Part shown: positions 16,086-25,251 of the stretch, piece after piece | How the letters are laid out: each line of letters begins with the position of its first letter | How positions within the stretch are numbered: the stretch's first letter is position 1 | The notes under the pieces: model-generated | The model's database searches: none | Told to the model about the DNA's origin: nothing | The model's input: the letters and a program-made list of their open reading frames with translations, nothing else | Source of the DNA: Streptomyces inusitatus | GTDB taxonomy: Bacteria; Actinomycetota; Actinomycetes; Streptomycetales; Streptomycetaceae | DNA length: 64,000 nucleotides | Assembly (NCBI RefSeq): GCF_014651115.1 | Contig: NZ_BMWG01000028.1 | Span: 1 to 64,000, forward strand | Direction: 5' to 3' | Position numbers and translations under genes: made by a program

Positions 16086-19000
16086 CTACTCGCTGGCGGG
16101 TGCCGCCGGGCCCGCGGCCGGGGCGGGTCGGCGGCCGGTCCGGTCGGGTCCGGCGGCGGGCTGGGAGCGCTTGAACATCCGGGTGGCCGTGATCTCGCCG
16201 TGCACGGTCTCGCCGGACGGGTCCTGCTGGGGCAGGCCGGGGCGCAGATGCTCCTCGACGCTGATGTACTTCAGGCCTGCCCGCAGGTCCGCGTCATTGC
16301 GGAGCCTGATGACCAGCGGGAATTCGGCGAGCGCTGTGGTGTCGAAGAGTCCGGTCGTGTAGAGCAGCTGGACGCCCAGGGCGTCGGAGACGGCCCGCTG
16401 GAGCTCCAGCAGATAGGTGGCGTTGGCCCGGCCGATCGGATTGTCGAGGAAGAGCGTCCCGGCGTGGCGGTGGCGGTCCCGGCCCCGGTCGTTGCTGCGG
16501 AGGGCGGCCATGGTGCAGTACAGCGCGATGGCCGCGGTGAGCAGCTGTCCGCCGGAGAACACGTCTCCCATCTGGCCGACGGGGACGCGCTCGGCGCGCA
16601 GCACGGCGTCCGGCTTGAGGATCTCCACGGCGATGCCCCTGGGCTGGAGTGCCGCCTGGACCCCGCGCAGCAGCAGTGACATGCCGTCCCTGCGTCCCTC
16701 GCCGTAGACGGCGGACGAGTTCTTGCGGACGGCGGCGCGGGTGGCCTCGTCGACGACCTCGCCGAGGCGCTCGGCCAGGGTCGCCTGGTCGGGCTCCTCG
16801 AAGCGGATACGGAGGAACTCCTGCCCGGACCACTCCCCCAGTCCTTCGGGCAGCCGGGAGAGCCGCTGGGCGGAGCGGAGGGTGGCGAGTGCCGACTCCA
16901 CGAGGCCGCGCAGCCGGTCGACGATGGTGTCGCGGTTGCGTTCCAGCTGTTCCAGTTCGTCGGTGAGCACGCGCAGCCGGGGCAGGAAGGCCTCCGCCCA
17001 CTTGGCGGCGTGCTCCGGCAGGGCGGCGGCGGGCAGTTCGCGGATCTGCTGGCGGGCGGGGGTGCGCACCTGCTCGTAGCGGGTGGAGTTGGCGTGGCGT
17101 ACGAGGATGTCGCTCGCCTCGCGGACGGCGGATTCGGCGGCCGACAGGTCGGCGGCGCAGCCGCGCAGGGAGCGCCGGGCCTCGGCGGCGGATTCGCGGG
17201 CCTCGGCGGGGCCGCCGGGGTAGGGGTCGGATTCCCGCTCGGCTGCCTCGTCGTCGTCCCGCTGTTCCCTCAGCAGGTCGCGGAGGAGGGCCGCGGTCTC
17301 GTCAAAGCCGCCGGCGGCGTCCTCGGCGGCCCGGTGGGCCTGGAGGAGGGCGGTGTGCGCGTCGCGGGCGGTCTCCAGCGCGTCGGTGCGGGAGGCGAGT
17401 TCGGCGGTGGCGACGCGCAGCAGGGTCTGGGCCTGCTCGGCGTCGGCGGGCACGGCGTCGGCGGGGAGTTCGGTGTGGGCTCCGCCGTCGGCGGGGGCCA
17501 GGCGCTCGGCCTCGCCGCGGAGCCTGCCGAGTTTCTCGCTGGCCTCGGAGGCGCGGGTCTCCAGCATCTGCACCAGGGATTCGGCGCGGGCGGCGGCGGC
17601 CTGGCGGGAGGGGCCGTCCGCGCCGTCCGTGCTCTCCAGGAGGAGGGCGGCGCGGGTGCGGACCTTGTTGGTGAGGCGGTCCAGCTCGGCGAGGGCGGCG
17701 CTCTCGTCGCTCTCGGCGCGGGCCTGTTCGGCCCGGAGGTCGGCGCCGACGCCGACCTTCTCGTAGAGCTGGGAGGCGGCGCGGTAGGCCTCGCGCAGGG
17801 CGGGCAAGGAGACGCGCGGTGCGGCGGGGTCGGCCTCGGGCAGGGTCTCCGGAGCGCCGGCGATCTCGGCGCGCTCGGCGCGCAGGGCGCGGGCGGTTCG
17901 GCGGGCGTCGTCGCCGGCGCGCTGGGCGGCCCTGCGGTCCTCGTCGGCGGCTTTCGCGCGCTCCAGGCAGACGGTGGCGCGGGCTTCGGACTCGGCGGCC
18001 TCGTCGGCGAGTTCGCGCCGTTTCACCTGCCATCCGGCGCGTTCGCGGAGCCGGAAGGCGAGGCCGGCGAGGGCGTCGGCGGCGCGGCGGGCGCGCTGGG
18101 CGGTCTCCTGGCGGTCGTCGCGGACACGGGCGGCGTCGGCGGCGGTCTCGTCGGCCTCGGCGCGGACGGTGCGGGCCTCGGCGAGCCGGGCCTGTGCCTC
18201 TTCGGCGGTCTCGCGGGCCGTCGCCGCGCCCTGGGCCAGTTCGGCGAGCATTCCGGGCGGGCAGTCCGCGCGCCAGGAGCCGATCCGGGCGGCGAGTGAG
18301 CGGTCTCCCGCGAGGCGGGCGGCCAGGTCGCGGATCTCCTCGTCGCGTGCGGTGGCCCGGGCGCGGAGGGTCTGCCTCTCCTCGTCGGCGGCGTGCTCGT
18401 CGTGCATGGCGGGGTTCGGCGGTACGAGGAAGACCTCGGGGTCGGCCTGGCCGCCGCCGGCCGGGGGTACCGGCGCGAGCAGTGCGGCGGCGGTGCCGAC
18501 GGCGACGGTGGAGCGGGGCAGCAGGGCGGCTCCGGCGAGGACTTCGCGGGCGCGCGGGTGCGAGGCGGGGTCGGTGATGACGACTCCGTCGACCAGCTCG
18601 GGGCGGGCGGAGAGCACGGCCGCGTGGTCGGCGGGGTCGACGGCCTGGGCGAGATAGCGCCAGCCGGGGAGTGCGGGGATGCCGTGCTCGCCCAGGTATT
18701 CGACGGTGGCGAGGACGTCGGGTCCAGGCGGGAGGAGTCCTCCGTCGCCGAGCGCGCCGAGGATGCGGGAGTCGTCGGCGGCGGCGGTGCGCAGGTCGAA
18801 GAGCTGGCGTTCGGCGGACGCCACGTACTGGTCGAGGAGTTCTCGCAGGTCGTCGGCGTAGCGGTCGAGCTCTTCGGCGGTGAGGGGGGTGCCGTCGGGG
18901 CGGGGTGGGGCGGCCGGGGCGCCGTGGGGCTCGGGGGTGGTGTCCGGGGTGCCGTCGGCCGGTCGCGGGGCAGGGCCGCCGCGCCGGGGTGCGGGCACGG

Positions 19001-20861
19001 GTGCGGCGGTGGCCGGGGCGGGCAGGCTGAGCAGTTCGGCCAGGCGCTGATGCTCGGCGATGGAGGCGGCGGCTCGGCGTTCCGCTTCGTAGGCGTGGTC
19101 GGCGGTGCGGGCGGCGTCCGAGGCGCGGGCGGCGGCCAGTTCCGCGCGGGCCTCCTCGGCGGCGGCCTCTTTGGCTCGGTCCGCGGTGGCTCGGCCGCTC
19201 TCGCAGGCGGTGTCCCAGGCCGCGACGGCGGTCTTCTCGGCGTCGCTCGCGGCGAGCGCGGCGCGCGCGGGGTCGGCGTCGGGGGCGGTGTCGTCGAGCC
19301 AGCCGGCGCGGACGGCTTCGGCGGTCTCCTGTTCGACCTCGGTGAGCCGCTGGCGGAGGTGGCCGATCTCGCTGCGGGCGCGCTGTGCCTCGGTGGCGGC
19401 GGCGGTCGCGTCGCGGTGGGCGGTCTCGGCGGCCTCTTGGAGGGTGGCGGAGCGCTCCTCCTCCTCGTTGGCGAGCCGTTCGCCGTCCTCGGCCGCCGAG
19501 TGCAGGGCCCGGACGAGGTCGGCGGCGGCCGTGGCGCGGGCCGCGAGCGCGGGGGCGGCGTCCCGCTCCGCCTCGCGGATCGCCACGGCGACCCTGGCCG
19601 AGCGGTCGGCGGCGGCGCGGTGCCGGAGCACGGCTTCGGCCGCCTGCCACGCGGAGTGCAGGGTGCGGGCGTCGGTCAGCTCGCGGCGCTGGGCCGCGGC
19701 TCCCTTCTCGGCGGCGGTGAGGGCGAGCGAGGCGTGCCGGTAGGCCAGTTCGGCGGCGATCAGCGAGCTGTTGCCCCGGGCCTGTTCGGCCTCGGTGACC
19801 GTGTGGGCGGCGGCGGTGACGCGCTGGGCGAGATCGGCGGTGCGGGAGCGCTCCACGGCCGCGCGGTCGGCGAGCCTGCGGGAGAGGGTACGGGTGCGTC
19901 GCTCGGCGCCGGTGTGGATCTCGCGGGCGCGTGCTCTGGCGTCGGCGGCTTCGACGATCCGGCCGAGGAGGTCGGCCGAGCCCGCGGTGAAGTCGCGCTC
20001 GGCGGTGAGTTCGGCGCGGCGGCCGAGTTTGTCGCCGAAGCCGCTGACGAGGTCGGCGAGGCCGTCGGTGTCGCGGGTGTCGGTGACCGCGCGCAGCAGG
20101 AGGTCGGTGAAGTCGGAGTCCTTCTTCACCGCGAAGAGGCCGGCGGCTTCGCCCTCGTCGGCGTTCATCTCGCGCTGGTAGCGGAAGAGTTCGGGGTCGA
20201 GGCCCAGATCGCCGAGGTGTTCGTTCCAGCGGTCGTGGATCTCCTCCCAGGAGACCTCAAGGTGGGGGTAGGCCTTGCCGGACTCGGTGATCGCGTCGCG
20301 GAAGCCCTTCATGGTGCGGCGGCGGCCCTGCGCGCCGGAGGCTCCCTCGACCGGGGGGCGTACGACGGTGGACTCGGCCACCGGCAGCGAGTCCAGGCTC
20401 AGTCCGGGGCCGGGGCGGAAGGAGTACCACGCCTCGGCGAACTTCCTGGGGTCGCTGGAGACCTGGCGGCCGCGCCATTCGCTGACCTTGCCGACGACAA
20501 CCAGTTCGCCGGTGAGGGTGTGCTGCCACTCCAGGGCGACGTGGCCGCAGTCGTCGGCGAGGAGGAATTTGCGCAGCACGCCGGAGCTGGCACCGCCCAG
20601 GGTGTTGCGGTGACCGGGCAGCATCACGGAGAAGATCAGCTTGAGCAGTACGGACTTGCCGCCCCCGTTCTCCAGGAAGAGGACGCCGGCGGGGGCGGGG
20701 CGGCGGGGCGGGCCGACCGGCTCCTCCTCGAAGAACTCCGCCTGGGCGGGGGCGGGGTGAGGCACCGGTTCGCCGACTCCGCGCAGGTCCAGCACGGTGT
20801 CGGCGTAGCGCGCACCGGCGGGCCCGATGGAGTAGAGGCGAACGCGGGACAGCTCGTACAT
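16086..20861 (-). CDS. MukB/JetC-like SMC-family ATPase of a condensin-type complex
   Basis: A 1591-residue protein with split ATPase head halves around long Ala/Glu/Arg-rich coiled coils. The N-terminal Walker A is LFLENGGGKS (residues 61-70). The C-terminal signature is FSGGQLLTAAIAL near 1435 and Walker B is LFLDNP near 1470. In this family the last subunit of three-gene operons (MukF/MukE/MukB, MksFEB, JetABC) forms a DNA-extruding motor. The usual catalytic Glu after the Walker B Asp is Asn here. A Pro/Gly insert around 630-660 interrupts the coils, probably near the hinge. It lies 57 bases after the MukE-like gene. It could also be called an SbcC-like or TIGR02680-like ATPase; gene order argues for the condensin reading. 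Confidence 0.82.
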   Translation of the reverse strand: MYELSRVRLYSIGPAGARYADTVLDLRGVGEPVPHPAPAQAEFFEEEPVGPPRRPAPAGVLFLENGGGKSVLLKLIFSVMLPGHRNTLGGASSGVLRKFLLADDCGHVALEWQHTLTGELVVVGKVSEWRGRQVSSDPRKFAEAWYSFRPGPGLSLDSLPVAESTVVRPPVEGASGAQGRRRTMKGFRDAITESGKAYPHLEVSWEEIHDRWNEHLGDLGLDPELFRYQREMNADEGEAAGLFAVKKDSDFTDLLLRAVTDTRDTDGLADLVSGFGDKLGRRAELTAERDFTAGSADLLGRIVEAADARARAREIHTGAERRTRTLSRRLADRAAVERSRTADLAQRVTAAAHTVTEAEQARGNSSLIAAELAYRHASLALTAAEKGAAAQRRELTDARTLHSAWQAAEAVLRHRAAADRSARVAVAIREAERDAAPALAARATAAADLVRALHSAAEDGERLANEEEERSATLQEAAETAHRDATAAATEAQRARSEIGHLRQRLTEVEQETAEAVRAGWLDDTAPDADPARAALAASDAEKTAVAAWDTACESGRATADRAKEAAAEEARAELAAARASDAARTADHAYEAERRAAASIAEHQRLAELLSLPAPATAAPVPAPRRGGPAPRPADGTPDTTPEPHGAPAAPPRPDGTPLTAEELDRYADDLRELLDQYVASAERQLFDLRTAAADDSRILGALGDGGLLPPGPDVLATVEYLGEHGIPALPGWRYLAQAVDPADHAAVLSARPELVDGVVITDPASHPRAREVLAGAALLPRSTVAVGTAAALLAPVPPAGGGQADPEVFLVPPNPAMHDEHAADEERQTLRARATARDEEIRDLAARLAGDRSLAARIGSWRADCPPGMLAELAQGAATARETAEEAQARLAEARTVRAEADETAADAARVRDDRQETAQRARRAADALAGLAFRLRERAGWQVKRRELADEAAESEARATVCLERAKAADEDRRAAQRAGDDARRTARALRAERAEIAGAPETLPEADPAAPRVSLPALREAYRAASQLYEKVGVGADLRAEQARAESDESAALAELDRLTNKVRTRAALLLESTDGADGPSRQAAAARAESLVQMLETRASEASEKLGRLRGEAERLAPADGGAHTELPADAVPADAEQAQTLLRVATAELASRTDALETARDAHTALLQAHRAAEDAAGGFDETAALLRDLLREQRDDDEAAERESDPYPGGPAEARESAAEARRSLRGCAADLSAAESAVREASDILVRHANSTRYEQVRTPARQQIRELPAAALPEHAAKWAEAFLPRLRVLTDELEQLERNRDTIVDRLRGLVESALATLRSAQRLSRLPEGLGEWSGQEFLRIRFEEPDQATLAERLGEVVDEATRAAVRKNSSAVYGEGRRDGMSLLLRGVQAALQPRGIAVEILKPDAVLRAERVPVGQMGDVFSGGQLLTAAIALYCTMAALRSNDRGRDRHRHAGTLFLDNPIGRANATYLLELQRAVSDALGVQLLYTTGLFDTTALAEFPLVIRLRNDADLRAGLKYISVEEHLRPGLPQQDPSGETVHGEITATRMFKRSQPAAGPDRTGRRPAPAAGPAAPASE

Positions 20862-20918
20862 GGCGGCGGACTCTCGTGGTTGGCGGCGCGGGTGGGGATG
20901 CGGTGGTGCGGGGGCGGG

Positions 20919-21827
20919 TCAGGCGTGGAAGGGCAGTCCGGCGTCGGCCGCCAGTTCCAGGTCGTCGCCGTCGGGCGGTGGCAGCAGGGTGGCGGTGCCG
21001 TCGCTGACGGGTACGACGCCGAGTTCGAGGAATTCGGCCATGGCGGCGTTGCCCGCCATGTCTCGGACCTGGAGCTGGTAGCGGGCGGTGGTGCGGTAGG
21101 CGCCTCCCGCGTCGTCGCCGGTCCGCTGGAGGAAGCCGGAGTCGGTGAGGAAGGCGACGGCCTTGGCGACGATGCCGGTGGTGGATCCGGCGAGCCGCCG
21201 GGCGTCCTTGGTCGCGCCGGTGGAGCTGCGCCGGGCGTAGATCCGCCAGGCGGCCTCCAGGCCGGGGGCGTCGGTGGCGGGGTCGGTGTTCTCGCCCTGT
21301 GCCTCGGCGCGTTCTTCGAGCCGGTGGCAGGCCTGACGGACGAAGGCGTCGACCCCGTTGACGGTGATGCGGCCGATGTAGCCGTCGTCGGCGAGGTCCT
21401 CGGGGCGGGGGAAGGACATGGCGGCGACGGCGAGATGGGCCAGGCCGTGGAGGAAGCGGTCCGCGGAGTCGGTGGCCGCCCGGCGGGCGTAGTCGCCCAT
21501 GCGGACGGCGAAGACGGAGTCCTCGCCCGCCGCGAGGGCCATGCCCGCGCGGGGTGACACTTCGAGGACGATGAGGCCGAGCCCGGTGGCGACGGCGTCG
21601 GCGACGCGGGCGAAGGCGGGGTCCTCGCGGTAGCGGCGCAGCAGGTCGGCGTATTCGGCGTCGCGGGCGGGGAGGAGTTTGGGCTGGAGTCCGAAGGAGA
21701 CCAGCCGGGCCGCGTCGGCCGCGTCGGGGGGTGTGAGGCGGGCGGCGGCGCCGGGGTCGGCGTCCGCGGGCGTCTCGGTGGTGGCCGGGTCACGCCAGGG
21801 GTCGCGCTCGGCGTGGTGGTCGGTCAC
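20919..21827 (-). CDS. MukE/JetB-like winged-helix subunit
   Basis: A 302-residue protein lying between the MukF-like and MukB-like genes. It is predicted mostly alpha-helical with winged-helix segments (DAVATGLGLIVLEVSP; GIVAKAVAFLTDSGFLQRT). MukE-type subunits bind DNA and bridge kleisin and ATPase. GTG 21827 (VTDHHAERD) is chosen because GGAG lies about nine bases before it and the upstream frame is low-complexity. Family assignment rests mainly on position, size and fold type; direct sequence likeness is weak to the eye. Confidence 0.72.
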   Translation of the reverse strand: MTDHHAERDPWRDPATTETPADADPGAAARLTPPDAADAARLVSFGLQPKLLPARDAEYADLLRRYREDPAFARVADAVATGLGLIVLEVSPRAGMALAAGEDSVFAVRMGDYARRAATDSADRFLHGLAHLAVAAMSFPRPEDLADDGYIGRITVNGVDAFVRQACHRLEERAEAQGENTDPATDAPGLEAAWRIYARRSSTGATKDARRLAGSTTGIVAKAVAFLTDSGFLQRTGDDAGGAYRTTARYQLQVRDMAGNAAMAEFLELGVVPVSDGTATLLPPPDGDDLELAADAGLPFHA

Positions 21828-21927
21828 TGGGGTGGCTCCTCGTCGTGGCGTGGCGGGCGGGGGTGGTTCGCGGGATTCACGGGGTTCATGGTGTGTCCCG
21901 GTGGGGTGGCGGGGGCGGCGGGGCGTG

Positions 21928-23454
21928 TCACGCGGCCTCCGTGCGGTCCGCCGCCATGCCGGCCGCGTCGAGCAGGGCCGTGCCGACGATGAGGTCCGCG
22001 CCGCCGAACTCCCAGTCGTCCAGCTCCGTGCCGTCGTCGACGGCGAAGAGGAGGCGCTCCTCGCCCTGGCGGTAGGCGGTGCCGACCGGGGGGCTCGCGG
22101 CGTGGACGGCGAGCAGCGCCACCAGGTAGGGAAGCTCGGGGTCCTGCCGGCGGGCATCGGCCAGCAGGCCGGAGAGGCGGCGGGGCGCGTCGTGTTCCAG
22201 GTCGAGCAGGCGCAGGGCGGCCGCGAGCTGTTCCTCGCTGAACCGGCTGTCGTCGGGGGTGGCGATCAGATCGGGCTCGGGCATCTCGGCGCCGAGGTGC
22301 TCCCGCTCGACCGGCGGGGTCAGCAGCATGTCCACCAGGTCCCCCATCCGGACGGACGAGGGGGTGCGCGGCCCGGTGCCCCGGGCGAAGAAGGCGTCCG
22401 TGACGCGGATCGCCGCGTCCAGGGGGAGGGGCAGTACGGGGGCCACCAGCTGGCCGTACAGATCGAGGCCGGAGCGGGTGGCCGGGCGGGCGAAGGCCTG
22501 GCGGTCCTGTTCGGCGCGGAAGAGGGGGCCGGCCTCCAGCAGGCGGGACTGGAGCTGGGTGTGGCGGCGGATGCAGTCCTTGACGATGTCGACCAGCTCG
22601 GCGGCGCGGCGCTTGTGCTCCGGCTCCTCCGCCTCGTCGCGTGCCCGGCGGATGTTGGTGAGGATCGCGTTCTCGTGGCGGTAGCGGTCGGCGACGTGGT
22701 CGAGCGCCTCGGCGATCATGTCGGGCACGGCGTTGAGCCAGTCGACGGCGCGGACATTGCGCCGGGTGGCCTCCAGGGTCCTGCGGAGGGTCTCGGCGTA
22801 CTGCACCGTGCGGTAGCGGGCCTGTTCGGCGGCGAGCTGGGCGTCCGCGAGGCGGCCTCGGCTGATGAGGACCTCAAGCTTGACCTCGGCCGCGATCTGC
22901 GAGCTGGTGACATCGGTGTCGAGCGCGCCCACCAGGACGTTGACCGCTTCGTCGGTGGTGCGCAGGCAGACGCTGCCGCCGTATCCCGGGACCTCTTCGA
23001 TGAGTTTGAAGTCGTAGTCGCGGCGGGTGTAGACGCCGTCGGGGCCGAAGGTGCCGTAGACCGCGCGGAAGCCCCGGTCCACGCTGCCGACGTTGATCAG
23101 ATTCTCCAGCACCCAGCGGGCCACCCGCTCGTGCTCGGAGGCGGGGCGGCGGGGGGCCTGGGCGGCGATTCTGGGGAGCAGCCTGGCGACGATCTGGTCA
23201 TGGTCGGCACCGGTGTCGAAGTCCATGTTGAGCGTCACGAGGTCGATGGCGGCGAGGGCCACCTCCGCCATCGCGTAGACCGTGTACTCGCCCGCCAGGT
23301 TGGCCTTGCGGGCGTCCAGATCGTGCAGCGGCGCGGTGCAGGCGAGCGCGCGCAGCCGCCGCGCGAGCCCTTCGTCGGCGGCCGGGCCCTGGGCGGGCCG
23401 GGGCCCCGCGCTGAGCTGGGGCGGAACGAGTTCCGTCGAGGCAGGCGAAGTCAC
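21928..23454 (-). CDS. MukF/JetA-like kleisin subunit
   Basis: A 508-residue protein, probably the kleisin that closes the SMC ring. The N-terminal third is winged-helix-like (RRDYDFKLIEE, LRTTDEAVNVLVGAL). It is followed by a long helix with the pattern GRLADAQLAAEQARYRTVQY and RRNVRAVDWLN that I associate with MukF/JetA proteins, and a C-terminal helical part. GTG 23454 is preferred over upstream GTG/TTG codons, since TAATCT lies seven bases upstream and would give a leaderless message. It is the first gene of the locus; jetB follows after 100 bases. No fourth gene resembling the JetD/MksG nuclease is near. Confidence 0.75.
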   Translation of the reverse strand: MTSPASTELVPPQLSAGPRPAQGPAADEGLARRLRALACTAPLHDLDARKANLAGEYTVYAMAEVALAAIDLVTLNMDFDTGADHDQIVARLLPRIAAQAPRRPASEHERVARWVLENLINVGSVDRGFRAVYGTFGPDGVYTRRDYDFKLIEEVPGYGGSVCLRTTDEAVNVLVGALDTDVTSSQIAAEVKLEVLISRGRLADAQLAAEQARYRTVQYAETLRRTLEATRRNVRAVDWLNAVPDMIAEALDHVADRYRHENAILTNIRRARDEAEEPEHKRRAAELVDIVKDCIRRHTQLQSRLLEAGPLFRAEQDRQAFARPATRSGLDLYGQLVAPVLPLPLDAAIRVTDAFFARGTGPRTPSSVRMGDLVDMLLTPPVEREHLGAEMPEPDLIATPDDSRFSEEQLAAALRLLDLEHDAPRRLSGLLADARRQDPELPYLVALLAVHAASPPVGTAYRQGEERLLFAVDDGTELDDWEFGGADLIVGTALLDAAGMAADRTEAA

Positions 23455-23461
23455 GCTGCAC

Positions 23462-23492
23462 AGATTAGGTCCTCGCACTGACAACGGTCGAA
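23462..23492 (-). promoter_or_regulatory. Possible leaderless promoter of the condensin-like locus
   Basis: On the reverse strand TTCGAC (23487-23492) and TAATCT (23462-23467) are 19 bases apart, with TAATCT seven bases before GTG 23454. This fits transcription starting at the start codon itself. The spacing is at the upper limit, so this is tentative. Confidence 0.35.
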
Positions 23493-23555
23493 ACGGCGCA
23501 GAAGCTCTCCGGGCGCGCCGTGCCGCGGACCTCTCGCCCGGGGCGGCCCCGGCCG

Positions 23556-24314
23556 CTACTCCCGATCCGGCGCGAGGCGCGCGCAGGCCTCCACCACTCT
23601 CGCCCGGGAGTCGTCCAGATAGCGGGCGAGGAGTTCCTCGGCCCCGGTGCGGTCGCCCGCGCGCAGCGCTTCCAGGATGGTCCGGTTGCGGACCAGGAAG
23701 GGCTGGTGCAGCCCGCGCGGGTCGGCCACCGCGTGGAAGGCGAGGCGGAGTTCCGCGAGCACGCCGCGCATCAGCTCGTCGGTGCGCGCGCTGCCGGCGA
23801 GGGCGACCAGTTCGCGGTGGAAGCGGATGTCGGCGGTGGAGACGCCCTTCCAGTCCTCCTCGCGGGCCGAGCGCTCGCCGTGGTCGACGGCCGCGTCGAG
23901 CCGGTCGAGGGGGTAGGGGGGGTCCCCGAGGTCGTGGAGGACGGCGCGCTCGACGAGCTGGCGGGTGCGGTAGATGTCGATGACGTCCTGGACCGCGAGT
24001 CTGCGGACGAACACTCCCCGGTTGAGCCGGTGGACGAGGAGCCGTTCGTGGGTCAGCAGCCGGAACGACTCGCGCAGGGTGTTGCGCGAGACTCCGAGCG
24101 CCTTGCCGATGGCGTCCTCGGAGAGCCGCTCCCCCGGCGCGAAGTACCCCTCCGCGATCCGGGTGCGCAGGATGTCCGCGACGCGTTCCGCCGTGCTGGT
24201 GCGGCCGAGCAGGACACGGTCCTCCTCCAGGCCGCCGGGTCCCCCGGGTCCTGCGAGTCCGTCGAGTCCGTCGAGTCCTTCGGCGTGGCCGGTATCCGGC
24301 TGGGTCGTCCCCAC
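23556..24314 (-). CDS. GntR-family (FadR subfamily) regulator
   Basis: A 252-residue repressor. Winged-helix DNA-binding residues are TAERVADILRTRIAEGYFAP and GVSRNTLRESFRLL (about 40-85), and the all-helical FCD effector domain follows with metal-binding-type histidines (DIRFHRELVALAG). GTG 24314 is chosen for the GGAGAGAGGGG before it. Divergent transcription from pxpABC and palindromes in the shared region suggest it controls 5-oxoproline or related amide use. The effector is unknown. Confidence 0.9.
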   Translation of the reverse strand: MGTTQPDTGHAEGLDGLDGLAGPGGPGGLEEDRVLLGRTSTAERVADILRTRIAEGYFAPGERLSEDAIGKALGVSRNTLRESFRLLTHERLLVHRLNRGVFVRRLAVQDVIDIYRTRQLVERAVLHDLGDPPYPLDRLDAAVDHGERSAREEDWKGVSTADIRFHRELVALAGSARTDELMRGVLAELRLAFHAVADPRGLHQPFLVRNRTILEALRAGDRTGAEELLARYLDDSRARVVEACARLAPDRE

Positions 24315-24335
24315 GACACCCCTCTCTCCTTCGCC

Positions 24336-24352
24336 GCCGGGTTCAAACCGGC
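24336..24352. promoter_or_regulatory. Palindrome in the GntR gene leader
   Basis: A 17-base near-palindrome, GCCGGGTTCAAACCGGC, pairs at seven of eight positions and ends 21 bases before the GntR start codon. It may be an autoregulatory operator. It also resembles a tRNA T-arm, but no tRNA can be built around it. Confidence 0.35.
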
Positions 24353-24396
24353 GCACGGGTGTCCATCGTAGAAGGAGGTACGAGCCCACACGCCCC

Positions 24397-24426
24397 TTGT
24401 CGGATCGTTCAACAATCCCCTACGTT
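24397..24426 (+). promoter_or_regulatory. pxp operon promoter overlapping a GntR-type operator
   Basis: TTGTCG (24397-24402) and TACGTT (24421-24426) are 18 bases apart and fit a principal-sigma promoter. The spacer holds the palindrome GGATCGTTCAACAATCC (24402-24418; seven of eight base pairs). A repressor bound there would block RNA polymerase, which points to the divergent GntR protein. Confidence 0.55.
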
Positions 24427-24486
24427 TGCCTCATCGCATCGATCCACGGCACGGATGACACGGCACGGAGCACGGAGGAGGAGTAC

Positions 24487-25251
24487 ATGACCTGGGCGTC
24501 CATCGATCTCAACGCCGATCTCGGCGAGGGCTTCGGCCGCTGGCGGCTCACCGACGACGAGGAGTTGCTGTCGGTCGTCACCAGCGCCAATGTCGCCTGC
24601 GGATTCCACGCGGGGGACGCGGTCACCATGCGGCGGGTCTGCGACCTGGCGGCCGAGCGGTCGGTGCGCATAGGCGCGCAGGTCTCGTACCGCGATCTCG
24701 CGGGTTTCGGGCGCCGTTCCATGGATGTCCCGGCGGCCGAGCTGACGGCCGAGATCGCCTATCAGATCGGGGCGCTGGAGGTGTTCGCCCGCGCGGCGGG
24801 CTCCCGGGTCTCGTATGTGAAGCCGCACGGCGCGCTCTACAACCGGGTCGTCCACGACGAGGAGCAGGCGGCCGCCGTGGTCGACGGGGTGCTGCTGGCC
24901 GGGGGGCGGCTGCCGCTGCTGGGGCTGCCGGGCTCCGTTCTGCACACCGCGGCGGGGAAGGCGGGAGTGCCGGTCGTCACCGAGGCGTTCGCCGACCGGG
25001 CGTACACCGCCGACGGCAGGCTGGCCCCGCGCGGCGAGGACGGCGCGGTGCTCACCGATCCCGCCGTCGTGGTCGAACGGTCGGTCGGCATGGCCCGGTT
25101 CGGGACGGTCACCGCGCGCTGCGGCGAGACCGTGGCGGTGCGCGCCCGCTCGCTCTGTCTGCACGGCGACACCCCGGGGGCCGTCTCGCTCGCCCGCCGG
25201 GTGCGCGGCGAACTGGAGGCCGCCGGGGTCAGGGTGGAGCCGTTCGCATGA
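24487..25251 (+). CDS. pxpA: 5-oxoprolinase subunit A (LamB/YcsF family)
   Basis: A 254-residue subunit of the three-part ATP-dependent 5-oxoprolinase PxpABC, which opens pyroglutamate to glutamate. Family motifs are clear: IDLNADLGEGFG at the start, ANVACGFHAGD, and YVKPHGALYN. The ATG follows GGAGGAG. The stop overlaps the pxpB start by four bases. The three pxp genes are one operon transcribed away from the GntR gene. Confidence 0.95.
   Translation: MTWASIDLNADLGEGFGRWRLTDDEELLSVVTSANVACGFHAGDAVTMRRVCDLAAERSVRIGAQVSYRDLAGFGRRSMDVPAAELTAEIAYQIGALEVFARAAGSRVSYVKPHGALYNRVVHDEEQAAAVVDGVLLAGGRLPLLGLPGSVLHTAAGKAGVPVVTEAFADRAYTADGRLAPRGEDGAVLTDPAVVVERSVGMARFGTVTARCGETVAVRARSLCLHGDTPGAVSLARRVRGELEAAGVRVEPFA

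Noticed and set aside
24336..24360. GCCGGGTTCAAACCGGC as a tRNA T-arm
   Set aside because: The acceptor strand has no partner upstream; better explained as an operator-like palindrome in the GntR leader.
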